Source of the DNA: Mallotus nudiflorus
Lineage: Eukaryota; Streptophyta; Magnoliopsida; Malpighiales; Euphorbiaceae
Length of the DNA stretch: 64,000 bases
Direction: 5' to 3'
NCBI GenBank assembly: GCA_947683625.1
Contig: CANTUR010000381.1
Coordinates: 930,001-994,000, forward strand
The first letter of the stretch is position 1. The number at the start of each line of letters is the position of its first letter. The translations under genes and the position numbers were made by a program. The notes below the pieces were generated by a model that saw nothing but the letters and a program-made list of their open reading frames with translations, was not told the origin of the DNA and searched no databases. Positions 47,615-58,573 of this stretch are shown piece by piece.

Positions 47615-49444
47615 TGAGCGACCAAGTTATTTGTTTGGGACATGTAGCAAGGTATATTTTCATGGGACATTGTGCAGGTCTTTCCATTTCTGAGGGACAT
47701 GGAAATTTTATCGAATAGGGACAAATGATTGGTCTAAAGGGGATAAAACACTTTTTATTTTATGGAGTCACCAGTCAATTTTTAGAAAATTTAAAAAACA
47801 AAGGGATAATATCAGTTCACTCAGCGAGTATTATCCCTAGCAAACATTTTTGGGTTTGGGGGATTGCATATACTTTTTAACTATTTCTCATTATATGATA
47901 CTCGATGTATAGCTATCTCAACACCCTAGTTTCAATAATGATAGTTTGTATAAAATTCACACAGTACATCAAATAGTATAAGATAATAAAGCTAAAAATT
48001 TTATTACATTGCTTTCTTGATAAAATACATATGAAAAAGGAAAGATTGCAAAAAGATAAATCTAATATGATTGATGTTTAAGGATAACATGAATATTTAC
48101 ATAGCTTGCTCGATGAATGATAGGATGAACATGCTTGTAGTGATTATTTATGCTATGATGATGTATGATGATAATATAAAGGATGCATGAGGTCATCACT
48201 GGACTAAGAGCATGATGACTCTATTTTGGGACATGAACTTTTTCATGTTATTGATATTTACGATGTGATTTCATGATTTCAAAAATAGAGGATGTAGAAT
48301 GATGATGTGAAATGAGCATAATAAAGCATATATTATTCATATAGCATACAAGACAGTCTCATTACACAAGCACAATTGTATTCCCAAATGTTGGCAACAG
48401 TAAAATAAAATGCAATAAAATAAAATAAATGTGCTAAAATAATTGTGTGGTCCTTAGACTCAACTAAGCTTATATAAGCTTTGAAGCTTTAACTTTAAGA
48501 GATTATCAAGCTTTCCTCATCAAGAGGTTTACAATGACACCAGAATGATGCTAGATTATATACCTTTGAAACATGCTTTGACAAAGATGAGGCTTGGTTT
48601 GGTGGAAAAGGGATCTAACAAGCTAAGGGAAAGACTATAGGAGAGAAAAAACTATTTGGAAAGGGGTTTTTAGTGCCTTTGATCAGACTAATTTTTGAGT
48701 GTGTGTGTATTTCCACTTGCTCCCCCTCCAAAATAGGGTGTGAAAGGATCTATTTCTAAGGAAAATTGGGTAGAATAGGGTGGTAGGGGCATGGCCATGG
48801 GCCTATAATGAGGATTTTGAGTGTGGCCATGCCAAGTGCGTGTGATCACGCACAATGTGCTCATGGTCACGCACTTGGCGTGTGGCCATGTGCACACATA
48901 TGTGCTTCCATACGCACTTCAACACTCTACGCACATTTCCTAGGTTTTATGCGTATTGTTATGGTGTTGGTTCCTAGGGTTTTTAGGCCTCTCGGATGCA
49001 TTTTCATAGTCCATTTTGCCAAATTCGGCCTAAATATTAGCACATGACACCTAGGGGCATTTACGCGCACTTTTGAGTGATACACGCTGATACTTGGGTT
49101 GTGTTAGACCATTCTATGACCACTTCTAGAGGTTTTAGAGCTTTCTGGATGTGTTTCTGAAGTTCATTTTGTCAAAATTAATTTTTAATTTTTCAAAAAG
49201 TTGGGTCCCGATCTAACAAAATGTGCACCGGTCCAACGAGCTGAGTATTTTGAGAGGATTTTTCTTGAAATAAACCTCTCATTGTTTCAATAATTCATAT
49301 TTCGCAAGGTCGGTGTACAACTTAATGGCTCGATGATTGATTTTGCATGTTGGTGGGGTGTTATGAATGAGCAAACTCTAGTCATCTCGAGTCTTCATTT
49401 CATTATTGAACCTTTTTGGGGACAGTCAAATTTGAGGTATGACA
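47615..49444 (-). mobile_element. Element F, 3' LTR (1.83 kb)
   Basis: Aligns end to end with 61999-63841 and has TG...CA ends (sense TGTCATACCTCAAATTTGAC to GGTCGCTCA). The TATA box that is intact in the 5' LTR is damaged here (plus strand 'tctatttctaagg' at 48750-48762). It carries the CATG-rich repeat segment at 48785-48925. The ORFs of 69-82 codons within it are not supported as genes. Confidence 0.92.
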
Positions 49445-49456
49445 GTTGCCCCCTGC
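49445..49456 (-). other. Polypurine tract of element F
   Basis: Minus strand GCAGGGGGCAAC directly before the 3' LTR. It shares the GGGGGCAA core with C. Confidence 0.8.
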
Positions 49457-49674
49457 TTCATGTGTGTTGTATAGCCACCTACTGCTAGTGTCAATACACA
49501 TGAAGCAAAATGTAAAGATGCAAAAATTATTTTAGTAGGGAGAGAGGTACTTACCTGTGGGTTGTCTTTAGATGTCTTGTCAAGTTTTGACTGTTGTTGT
49601 TATGTGACTTGGTTGTCACACAAGGTGCTATTTTAGATATATGCAAGCTTGTGATTCATGCAAAGTGCATTGGG

Positions 49675-50165
49675 ATTTATGCTACTATAACCTTTTTAGG
49701 CAATATACAAATGAAGATGCTACTAAGCAAAGAGAGATTTAACTATAACCTTCTTAAGTGTCATGCAAATAAACATGCGACTATAACCTTTTTAGGTGTC
49801 ACACAAATGAACATGGAACTATAGCCTTTATAGGTGTCACACAAATGAACATGCAATTATGAACATGTGAGTATAACCTTCTTAGGTGTCACATGAATGA
49901 ATATGTGACTATAACCTTCTTAGGTGTCACGTGAATGAACATGTAACTATAACCTTCTTAGGAGTCATGCGAATGAACATACGACTATAACCTTCTTAGG
50001 TGTCACATGAATGACCATGCTATTAATCAATGAAAATGAGACTGTAACCTTCTTAGGTGTCACGCAAATGAACATACGACTATAACCTTCTTAGGCGTCA
50101 CGCGAAATGAGCATGCGATTGTAACCTTCTTAGGTCTCATACAAATGAACATTCTATTAAGCAAA
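49675..50165. repeat. 38-bp minisatellite, about 12 copies, 3' UTR of element F
   Basis: Unit 'ctataaccttcttaggtgtc' + 'acgcgaatgaacatgcga'. It occupies the same position as the 39 bp arrays in C and B but has an unrelated sequence. It is followed by shorter 'aagcaatgagaatgatcct' and 'gatgcaatagtgat' repeats to about 50325. Confidence 0.92.
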
Positions 50166-50579
50166 TGAGAACGCTCCTAAGTAGTGTGAATGCTTCAAAG
50201 TAATGTGAGGATGCTTCTAAGCAATGAGAATGATCCTAAGCAATGTGAATGAGGTAGTAGTGATGATGAAATAATGATGCAATAGTGATGCAATAATGAT
50301 ACAGTGATGATGCAATAGTGATGCCGTTATTTATCATATTGTGGATGTCATTTTGATGATTTAGAGAGAGATATCCTTACAATGGATTTCCCTTTCTCTT
50401 CTTATTTTGTAAGATGTTGATTTTACTAAAGGAAACAGTGTGCGTGCAATGTCTTTAGACAGATGGAGTCCATATCTATGTACTTTTATGTGAGTTTAGT
50501 ACATGTCTTATGCTTAAATGGAAGTTTAGGACTGTAAAAGTAAGTCTACAAAGTTTCAAAGTGTGCATAAAACCACAAA

Positions 50580-50704
50580 AAAGCACATGGAAGGGGAAAG
50601 TGCATGTGATTATACATGAGAGGCATGTGATCATGCACTTGTGTGCGTGGTCACATACTTGGCATATGGTCACGTGCTTCCTCCCTTTTGGGTCTATTTA
50701 AACT
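50580..50704 (+). promoter_or_regulatory. Probable promoter of the F antisense gene
   Basis: A cluster of TGTGATCATGCACTTG, GTGGTCACATACTTGG and TGGTCACGTGCTTC (50605-50680) precedes a TATA-like TCTATTTAAACT (50693-50704). That is about 130 bp before the ATG at 50835. The same motif family lies upstream of the TATA box in F's own LTR, on the opposite strand. Regulatory function is inferred. Confidence 0.45.
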
Positions 50705-50834
50705 ACTATTTTAAAGGTTTAGGGAGGCTTTGTCTAGACTTCTTTGACTTTTTTTACTTTTCTTAAAATGTTTTGTGTTTTGAGTGCTATCTACTCTATT
50801 TTTGCTTTTGTACTTCCATTTTCTTTTGCATAAA

Positions 50835-53530
50835 ATGGAATTACCCAACATTCCTAAGGGTATGGAGGAAATTTTTATTGATGTTGATGTTGAGGGTGAC
50901 TTTACAAAGGCCACTAGAGCTGGGACGTTCGTTGTAAGGATTAGCATATCTAGTGCTTAGAGTTCTCAACAATCCAAGCTTTCTCGAGGAGATCTAATCC
51001 CTATTATTTTTAGCTTGGAGACTCATGCTTGGGTGCGTCATCATCATGAGTTAGGTCCTTCTTTGCCCTTATTTTTTGAAGCTCGTTCATTGGCTGCTTT
51101 GCTGTATATTTTGTTGTATGAGGTTATTGTAGCTATAGCTTTATAACTATTGCTATAATTGTTTGTCTAGCTTTATTGTAATTGCTGATGGCTAATAGCT
51201 CTTGCTTTATTTTCTTTTTATTATTGTTTACTTGTTGTGATGTTTTTCTTTTCAGCCTTTATTTTTGTTTTGATCTTGTTAAATGATGAAGAAAGAGATA
51301 TGTTAATATTTAGTAGCTATATAAAAGTTTTATACTGTACCTATTATTTATAGCCTTTTAGGTATGTTACTGTGTTGCCTAGTACTTGCAACAGAGTCAG
51401 CATGTATTATCGAGGTCTCCTGATATGTGTGAATCAGATGATTGCCAGGAAGGGCTTTGATGGAGTGATTACTACATTATCTTATAACTCGTATGCATTG
51501 AGTCAGACTGCCATGTATGCATTGATAGAGCAGTGGATGGACACGATGCATACTTTCCATCTACCTATCAGGGAGATGACTATTACCTCTTTGCATTTTA
51601 CCACTATCATGGGCTTGAGCTTTTCTAGAGAGCCTATTCCTTTCAGTGAGGAGGAGTGTTCTACTACTATGGCAATGAGGCGCCTCATAATGGATTTGCT
51701 TGGGGTGGTCATACCTATGAAGTATGGTTTCTTGTATCTTACTCATTACATAAAGTTTGTTTCTTTCGTGCTAACTCTATATGATGATGGTCTTGCCTCA
51801 GTAGATCAGTTGGCTTGTTGCTTTTTATTTCATTTGTTGAGTGTTATTATCTTCCCGAACCCTTTGGGTATGGATGATTTATGATTTTTGTCTATCCTGA
51901 GAGATCTAGATTGCTTGCTAGGCTATGGCTAGAGCACTGCTACCTTTGCTCATATGTACTTGACCTTGACACAGCAAGCCAAGGTGGTTTAAGGATCTAT
52001 TGATGCTTGTTCCTGCTGGACATAAGTAGGAGTTTTGTTGTATGTTATTTTACTTTTGGGTTTGTTATTTTTGATCCTCTAATTTTCACAGATCTAGGCA
52101 TATGAGTTCAAGATTCTCCCTCGTTCATCTATTAAACATTTCTAGGAGGATAGATTCCTTTGTTAGTCTCACTAGATAAGGAAGACTACTTATTTGATTA
52201 AGGATTGCATGGTAGCTCATGACCATATGGGGAAGCTGTCCCTTATTCAAGTATGTATAATTCTTGCTATGTTGGTTGTTTTTTTCTTAGGGATCTTTTA
52301 TTCATGATTTCCCTTTGAGCATATCTTTCTTTGCTGGTAGGTGTCATGGTTTTACTAGATAGTTGAGATGGTGGCTGTATGATAGCTAATGAAGAGACGA
52401 GTGCTACTCTCTCGCCTTATCGGTAGACTGTGGTATTTAGGCGAGTAAGTCCATTATTGGTGGGCTGACCCATATATAAGGAGAGCTCCCATCCCTCCTC
52501 CTAGTGACATGTTCTGGGGTCACGAGCTTTGTGGTGATGATCTTGTTGTTATTATAATAAGATTCCCCTCTAAGAGCCTTTTGGAGAGTGTGGGTCTGCC
52601 TTATGTTGATATATTGATCCCTCAACTGATTGATATTGTAGCTAGTGGGACCTTTCCTTCACCTCTACCTTATTAGGCAGATGCCTCTCGTTCTTCAAGT
52701 TCGAGCATTAGGCCATCATGCGAGTCATCGAGAGTTGCTTCTACTGATCCGGTAAGCCTTTATTCCTATTTTGGTGCATGCATGTAGTAAACTTTATTAG
52801 TAATAAACTATAATTGGCATGAGTTATGAGAACTTATTTGCAACGACATCGGAGGAGATCCATATCTCATTTTGAGGAGGATGAGGCTATGTTTCGTATT
52901 GAGGCGACCACCCATAATAGTGATGTGGCTTCTAGTAGTACTATTCTTGGGGATTTGATAGTTCAACCATCTTTGTCTTTACTTAGGATGGATATCCTTG
53001 GTGGAGTAGTGATTTTTGATTTCCCTAGACCTAGCTTCCCTTAATCAGGTGTTGCTCCTACTGTTGCTACCCATGTTTGTGTTCTCCACTTATTTTTGCA
53101 TGTGTTTCATGTATTTAGTGAGTGGTGGTTGACTTATTTGCTTGATTTTGCAAATTCCTATCTCTTCTAATCAGTACTAGTATACTATTGCAGGGAGTAC
53201 AAAGGAGTGCTTTTTGGAGTTTGCTACTACTCAGAGGGTATGCCTTCTTTATTGTACCTATTTATTTTATGCATATGTTTTATGTATAAGTATATGTTAT
53301 GCAATATATAATGCAGGTCGAGCACCGTCTTGTTAGTCATGAATGGGAGTAGGAGCATGCAGCTTATTATTACTGTAGCAGTAAGTTGGAGTCATGACTA
53401 TCATCCTTTATAATGAATGATGATAAGTTAGGACTAAACGAGGGGGATACTTAAGCAGGATTAGTGCTTGCTTTTGATGGTAGCCACATCCGATGTAATT
53501 GTTTTAGGAGCTAAGTGTAGGACTTTTGGC
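50835..53530 (+). pseudogene. Antisense plant-mobile-domain (PMD) gene of element F, intron-containing, broken
   Basis: Plus strand, between integrase and 3' LTR, opposite to F. Exon 1 begins MELPNIPKGMEEIFIDVDVE (50835) and continues past one stop to about 51120. Exon 2 (about 51363-51995) has a 170-codon open stretch with the PMD core: MYALIEQWMDTMHTFHLPIR, EMTITSLHFTTIMGLSFSRE, DQLACCFLFHLLSVIIFPN, and after one stop LRDLDCLLGYG..STATFAH. Known PMDs read THTFHLPxGEMTITL and YAWGSAALAHLY here. Exon 3 follows TTTTCACAG (52081-52089): YEFKILPRS. A later exon is at 52342-52751, with a GT donor at 52752. A weaker tail runs to about 53530. PMD proteins are linked to retrotransposon-derived nuclear proteins such as MAIN in Arabidopsis. 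Confidence 0.75.
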
Positions 53531-54139
53531 CTGTGGTTTGCTTTGTTGTATTATTTTCCCAGGCTTATTGACTCTAAGTGTTATATTTGGGCATTTGTCC
53601 TGCCTATTGTATGATTCTTGTACGATGATGATTGTAAATGCTTCTTGTTGTGTATCATTCATGATGATGTTTGCCATTACTATCGTCTGCCTCTTTTCCC
53701 TTTTTTGCCTAGGGTGTCTCCTTTCAGAGCTTTTCACACTTAATTGGGATTTTTTTTATGATAGTGGCTGATTTCAAAGAGAGAGCTCAAAGAGGATGGT
53801 AAAACCATGGCCATGTGATAAAGGAAAGTGCAAAGCATGTGTAATGTAATTCATAATGGTAAAATGTGTTGCACTTTTCAAAGAAATTTTGCATAAATTG
53901 GCAATCATTCTCATTTCACTATAATCATTTAAGAAAGGCACAGGTGCTTCTGTACAAATTTTGAACATGAGGTTACCCTTGTCCATAACTAGCCTTCTCA
54001 AGTTTTCTGGTTAAGTATTTCCTCTATTTCCCTAATTTTTGCTTGAGATGCCATTTTTAGGTTTCAACTTAATGGGAAGTCCCTAACTTTTGTCTGAGTT
54101 GCCATTTTTAGGTTTTCAACTCAGTAGGATTTTTTTTTA
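53531..54139. other. Spacer between antisense gene and integrase; short tandem duplication
   Basis: No gene. At about 54024-54125 a 60 bp unit ('tgagatgccatttttaggtt', 'caactcagtagg') occurs twice. It lies just after the end of integrase in the sense direction. ORFs on both strands at 53504-54001 show no family resemblance. Confidence 0.5.
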
Positions 54140-55135
54140 TGCCTTAGATGTAATATTTCTTCATGCAGTCTATATTGATAGGTTCAGAGAATTCATTGCC
54201 TTCAGAATCCATTAGCTTGGCTACTCCTTTTGATAGGACATGTTTAACTAAGTATGGGCCTTCGCAGTTCAGTCTGAATTTCCCTCTAGGGTCTAAAGCA
54301 TTCTGTCATGTTTGCTTTAGCACCCAGTCTCTTGCTTTCACACTCTTGTGTTTCACTCTTCTGTTGAAGATCTTGGCTAGTTGATCCTGATACCACTGTG
54401 TGTGGTATAGAGCCTTCAGCCTTTGGCTATCGAAGAGAGTGAGATTATCATGCCTCTGTTGAGCCCACTGTACTTCTGACAATTCAGATTCAATTGCTAC
54501 CTGAAGAGACTTGATCTCTATTTCAATTGGAAGAACTACTTTTGATCCATACACTAGTGAGAAAGGAGTTGCTCTTATTGAAGTTCTGACTGTTGTTCAA
54601 TACCCCTATAAGGCATATGGCAATTTATTTGTATAGTCTCGGTAAGTCTAAGTCATCTTTGACAAGATATTTTTTATGTTTTTTATTTGCAGCTTTGACG
54701 ACCCCATTTGCTTGTGGTCAGTAAAGAGAAGATTTATGATGTTCCACCTTATCTAGTAGGCCTATAGCTTTCCCTTGGAATTGGACACCATTGTCAGAGA
54801 TGATGTGATGGGGGATCCCATATCGACAAATCAAGTTTCTTTTAATGAACTTAGCCAATTTCTTAGCTCCTATCCTTGCAAATGATTCTACTTCGACCCA
54901 TTTTGTAAAGTAGTCCACTACCACTAGGATAAAACTATGTCTATTTGAGGCTGTTAGGTGGATTTCCCCAATTATGTCTAGTCCCCATACTGAGAAGGGC
55001 CATGGAGAGGAGATGTAGTGTAATTATGTTGGGAGAAGGTGGCTGACATTCCCATGGATATGACACTTATGGCATTTCCTTACAAATTTGATGCAGTCTT
55101 CTAAAAGAACCATTGTCTGATTAGCTTCTTAGCTA
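54140..55135 (-). pseudogene. Element F integrase, broken
   Basis: The zinc-binding end shows KCHKCHIHGN (about 55050-55090). The core is in one open block at 54718-54924: WPFSVWGLDIIGE just upstream (first D), VVDYFTKWVEVESFARIGAK, ICRYGIPHHIISDNGVQFQG (second D). The third catalytic residue is lost: the family's GAVEAANK reads GVVKAANK, with Lys at 54694-54696. C-terminal block 54306-54554: YGSKVVLPIEIEIKSLQVAI, QRHDNLTLFDSQRLKALYHT, FNRRVKHKSVKARDWVLKQT. It ends EPINID-MKKYYI near 54145. The order and motifs are those of Tat/Athila-type integrase. It would catalyse cDNA insertion in the nucleus. Confidence 0.9.
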
Positions 55136-55367
55136 GGATTGCTTTATTTTTATGGAAACCACAAACACCCTCATGTACTTCTTTTACTACTCTTACAGCC
55201 TCAGTTTCATCTAGACATAGGAGTTATAAACCATCTAAGGTTCTCTTATATAACATACCCTGGTGCGATGTGAATTTTGATGCTAGTCATCGAATGACTA
55301 CTTTCTCTCTTTCATCTACTTAATCAGGATAGGCTCCTTCCTTCAACTATCTCTAGATGTCATAGAA

Positions 55368-55965
55368 CTAGGGCTTTTTAGTTGCTTCTATCATTGCTAT
55401 TCTATTATTTTTATGATAAGGTTGTCTCGATTTGAGTAGAATCAGAGGCTTCATGGGCATTTTAGATAGTCCTTCCCATACTGATGCTAGGGAAGCAAAT
55501 GCATTTGCCATCTGATTGTGATTCTTAGGGAGATGAATGAATCTACATTTTTTAAAGGACATGGTGAGTAGCTTTAAGTGGTCCAGATAAGGCTTTAAGT
55601 GTTGCTCTTTTAGTTCCTACTCTTCCATGACATGATTGATTACTAGCATGAAATCTCTAAAGATTTTGACTTCAATGACATCAAGGGCTATTAGTGCTTC
55701 TATTTTGAGTGTGCATGCCTCATATTCTGCTTCATTTTTTATGACTCTAAACTCAAGCTTTTTAGCAATTGGTACTACTTCACCTTCTGGAGATTGTAGT
55801 ATGTCATCGATTCATGCGTTGAGTTGATTGACTGCTCTATCAAAGTACATGTGTAATCCTTGGATCTCAATGGGTGAGCTAAGGTCATCCAAGAAGTCTA
55901 GTTGGATTTCTCCTGAATCTGGAAAGGGGTTGAGAGCTAGAAATTCAGCCACTGCCCTCTCTTTT
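55368..55965 (-). pseudogene. Element F second (archaeal-type) RNase H, broken
   Basis: Motifs in order: LHMYFDRAVN (first acid), SPEGEVVPIAKKLEF, NEAEYEACTLKIEALIALDV (Glu), IFRDFMLVINHV (Asp), LKPYLDHLKLL, and HLPKNHNQMANAFASLAS. The last normally reads NQFADALATLAS; here the final Asp is Asn. An additional RNase H of this kind between the RT-linked RNase H and integrase marks the Tat lineage. Stops occur near 55801 and 55621. Confidence 0.85.
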
Positions 55966-57250
55966 ATTGCCTTTTTAGTAAGATATTACACATTAAATTC
56001 TATTAGTAGTATGAGCCACTAAGCAAGTTTCACCATTATACAGGGAGCTTCATAAAGGTACTCCATTGGGTCAATTTTAGACATGCTTGAATTTTGTAGG
56101 ATTAAAAGTAGTGTCTGAGTTTCTTCATTGCCTATACTATTGCTAGGTATATCTATTCAACTTGGCTATACTTCTCCTCATATGGTAGCATATTCTTGCT
56201 CAAGTAGTAGACTACATGTTCTACTTTCATTTCTCCCTCTTAGACTAACATTTCATCGATTACATTCCCTTCGATGGCCAGATATTGGGTTAGAGGTATC
56301 CCTAGTTTAGGTGGTCTTAGAACCAATGGGTTGGCTAGGTAGCTTTTGATCTTGTCAAATGCTAGCTAATACTATTCATTCCATTCAATCGATTTTTCAT
56401 TTTTGAGTAGCTTGAAGATCGGTTCACACATTGCTGTCAACTTAGCAATGAATCTACTAATAAACTATAGTTTCCCTAGAAACCGTCTTATTTCTTTCTC
56501 TATTTTTCGTGCTGGCATCTCTTTGATGGCTTTTTCTTTGTCTAGATCCATTTCAATCTTATTATAATTAACAACATACCCCAGCATCTTTCCTGAAGTG
56601 ACCTTGAATATGCATTTCTTTGAATTTAGCCTAAGACTGTACTTTTTGACCCTTTTAAGGAACTTTTCAAGATTAGAGCGATGTTGATGTATACCTCCAC
56701 TTCTTTGTGTATCATGTCATGGAATATTGCTATCACCATTCTCTAGTAGGTTTCTCCTGCATTCTTTAGTCCAAAAGGTATTACTCTATAGTAGTAAGTA
56801 CCCCATTTTATTATGAAAGCTATCTTTGCTTTATCGATAATGGCCATTAGGATTTGATTGTACCTAGAGAATCCATCCATGAAGGACTACATTGCACATA
56901 TGGCAGCACTATCAACTAGTATGTCTATATGGGGTAGTGGGAAATTATCCTTTGGGTAGGCCTTGTTGATATCTTTGTAGTTGATGCAGATTCTAACCCT
57001 TCCATCTTTCTTTGGTACTAGCACCACATTTGCTAACCATTCTGGATAGTCTACTACCTCTAGGAAATTTGCCTTGATATATTTCTCGATGTCCTCTTTC
57101 ACTAGTTGGGCCCATTATGGTCTAAGTCTTCTCAGTTTCTACCTTATCAATTTGCACCCTTCTTTGGTAGGAATGAACTGTTAAGTAATGTCTTTGTCAA
57201 TCCCTGATATATCATCGTATGTCCAGGAAAATACTTTTGAATATTTTATT
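55966..57250 (-). pseudogene. Element F reverse transcriptase and linked RNase H, broken
   Basis: The best block is 56887-57102: EDIEKYIKANFLEVVDYPEW, LANVVLVPKKDGRVRICINY, KDINKAYPKDNFPLPHIDIL, all standard RT. SRYNQILMAIIDKAKIAFII follows, then WGTYYYRVIPFGLKNAGETY and HDMIHKEVEVY. The catalytic YVDD that should follow is gone: the frame reads EVYINIALILK at about 56670-56700, so a small deletion or shift removed it. Downstream are FLGKL, FKLLKNEKSIEWNE, and LANPLVLRPPKLGIPLTQYL (56270-56330) of the RT-linked RNase H. Upstream 57310-57648 is the spacer with KFDFAYLFDVFPNGSVH. Confidence 0.9.
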
Positions 57251-57309
57251 AATATTTTTTCAATTTCTCTCCTCTATTTAGGGGTAACATCTTTTAAAAT
57301 ATGCAAAAT

Positions 57310-57648
57310 TCATGGTTTAGAATCCATGCCAATGTTAAATAATTCAGTGCATATGGAATAAATGTCAAATATGCTAATGTTTTGATCAACACAATGCACA
57401 CTACCATTAGGAAAGACATCAAATAAGTAAGCAAAATCAAATTTCATTGCTTTAACTTTAAAGTTCATTATATCATCATTTTCAAACAAATAAAAAGTAC
57501 AAAGATCATCATTAGCAATGTCTTTGAACAGGGTATCATCAATGCTTGTTTCGAGGATGGCAGCAACTTGAGCATGATTGATAGCTTCACTCTCATATTC
57601 TATCTCTAGGTTTTTCATAAGCTTACAGATGTCAGTCTCGATGATCAT
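57310..57648 (-). pseudogene. Element F spacer between protease and RT
   Basis: An open 112-codon stretch (MIIETDICKLMKNLEIEYES ...) ending FDIYSICTELFNIGMDSKP. In the sense direction it is followed by KYSKVFSWTYDDISGIDKDI, the usual lead-in to Tat RT. Its middle, MKFDFAYLFDVFPNGSVH, is the only pol-side sequence also kept in elements C and D. Confidence 0.75.
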
Positions 57649-57959
57649 GTCTAGTAAGTGTTTTCCTTTGAGGGTGTCATTGAAGATCTTAAACCCAATT
57701 TATTGATTTTGTTGCTCATCCATTCCTCAACTTGTCCTTGATAGACTTGGGTTGAGCTTTTAGCCATAAAAGAGGTCGATTTCTTAACCCCAATATCCTT
57801 TTTAGGATCATACCCTCGACTGTTTCTGTTGGTCTATCCTTATAAGTTAAGGAATTCTATGACTCTAATGTTTCTTCCTCCTAATTCTATTCCAGGCAGA
57901 TATTGCATCTTCTTTATTATAGTAGTAACTTTGGGATCAACATGACCATCTCTAATCAC

Positions 57960-58570
57960 AGAAACCTAGAATACTAGTAGGACAACATTTAGATAGGCAA
58001 TAATATTGTTTGTTTCAGTAGGGATGGTAATAACCTCTCCATTTATAGGGAACTTAATCTTCTGATGCGCAGTGGAAGGTATGCCCCGTAGTAGGTGGAA
58101 CCAAGGTCTTCCTAGCAATAGGGCAAAAGTCAGAGGGATGTCCAGGATGGTAAATTCTATTATTGATTCGATATGTCCCACTATGACTACTGCTTTAAAA
58201 GTGTTGATGATTGGCTTCTTGGAATCATCATAGTCTTATATGACTATATTGGATTCTTCTAGGTTTTCAATATTCATCCTGAACTTATGTAGTAGCCTTT
58301 GGGGCAAAGATTAATGGCAGACCCATCATCTACCATAACACATAGGGTCTTTTTAGTCCTGACAATTGCCTATATAAAGAGAGGATGATTGTGGACCCTT
58401 CCCTCGAGGGGAAAATCTTCATATGAAAATGTGACTGCATTAGAAGGAGCTTTCATTAGAGAGGCTATCATCTCTTAAGTTCAAGCATCAATGGCAATCT
58501 TTGCTTCATCTAGTGCTCTGATTAGGGCATCTCTGTACTTCTTAGAAGCCATAAGTAAGTCCCATATACT
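57960..58570 (-). pseudogene. Element F protease, broken
   Basis: Lead-in SIWDLLMASKKYRDALIRAL (58505-58566), FSYEDFPLEGRVHNHPLF, then TLCVMVDDGSAINLCPK with the aspartic active-site box DDGS at 58319-58330 (DTG, DSG or DNG in relatives). The C-terminal part is open at 57966-58181: FTILDIPLTFALLLGRPWFH, LRGIPSTAHQKIKFPINGEV. This is the normal retropepsin fold order for Tat elements; it would cleave the Gag-Pol polyprotein. Confidence 0.88.
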
Positions 58571-58573
58571 GGC

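Noticed and set aside
48688..49047. ORFs of 69-79 codons in the F 3' LTR, with similar ones at 63165-63419 in the 5' LTR
   Set aside because: They lie antisense to the LTR promoter in the repeated CATG-rich segment, and differ in frame and ends between the two LTRs.
51503..51746. Minus-strand ORFs within the PMD region
   Set aside because: Shadow frames of the PMD exon on the other strand, with no motif.
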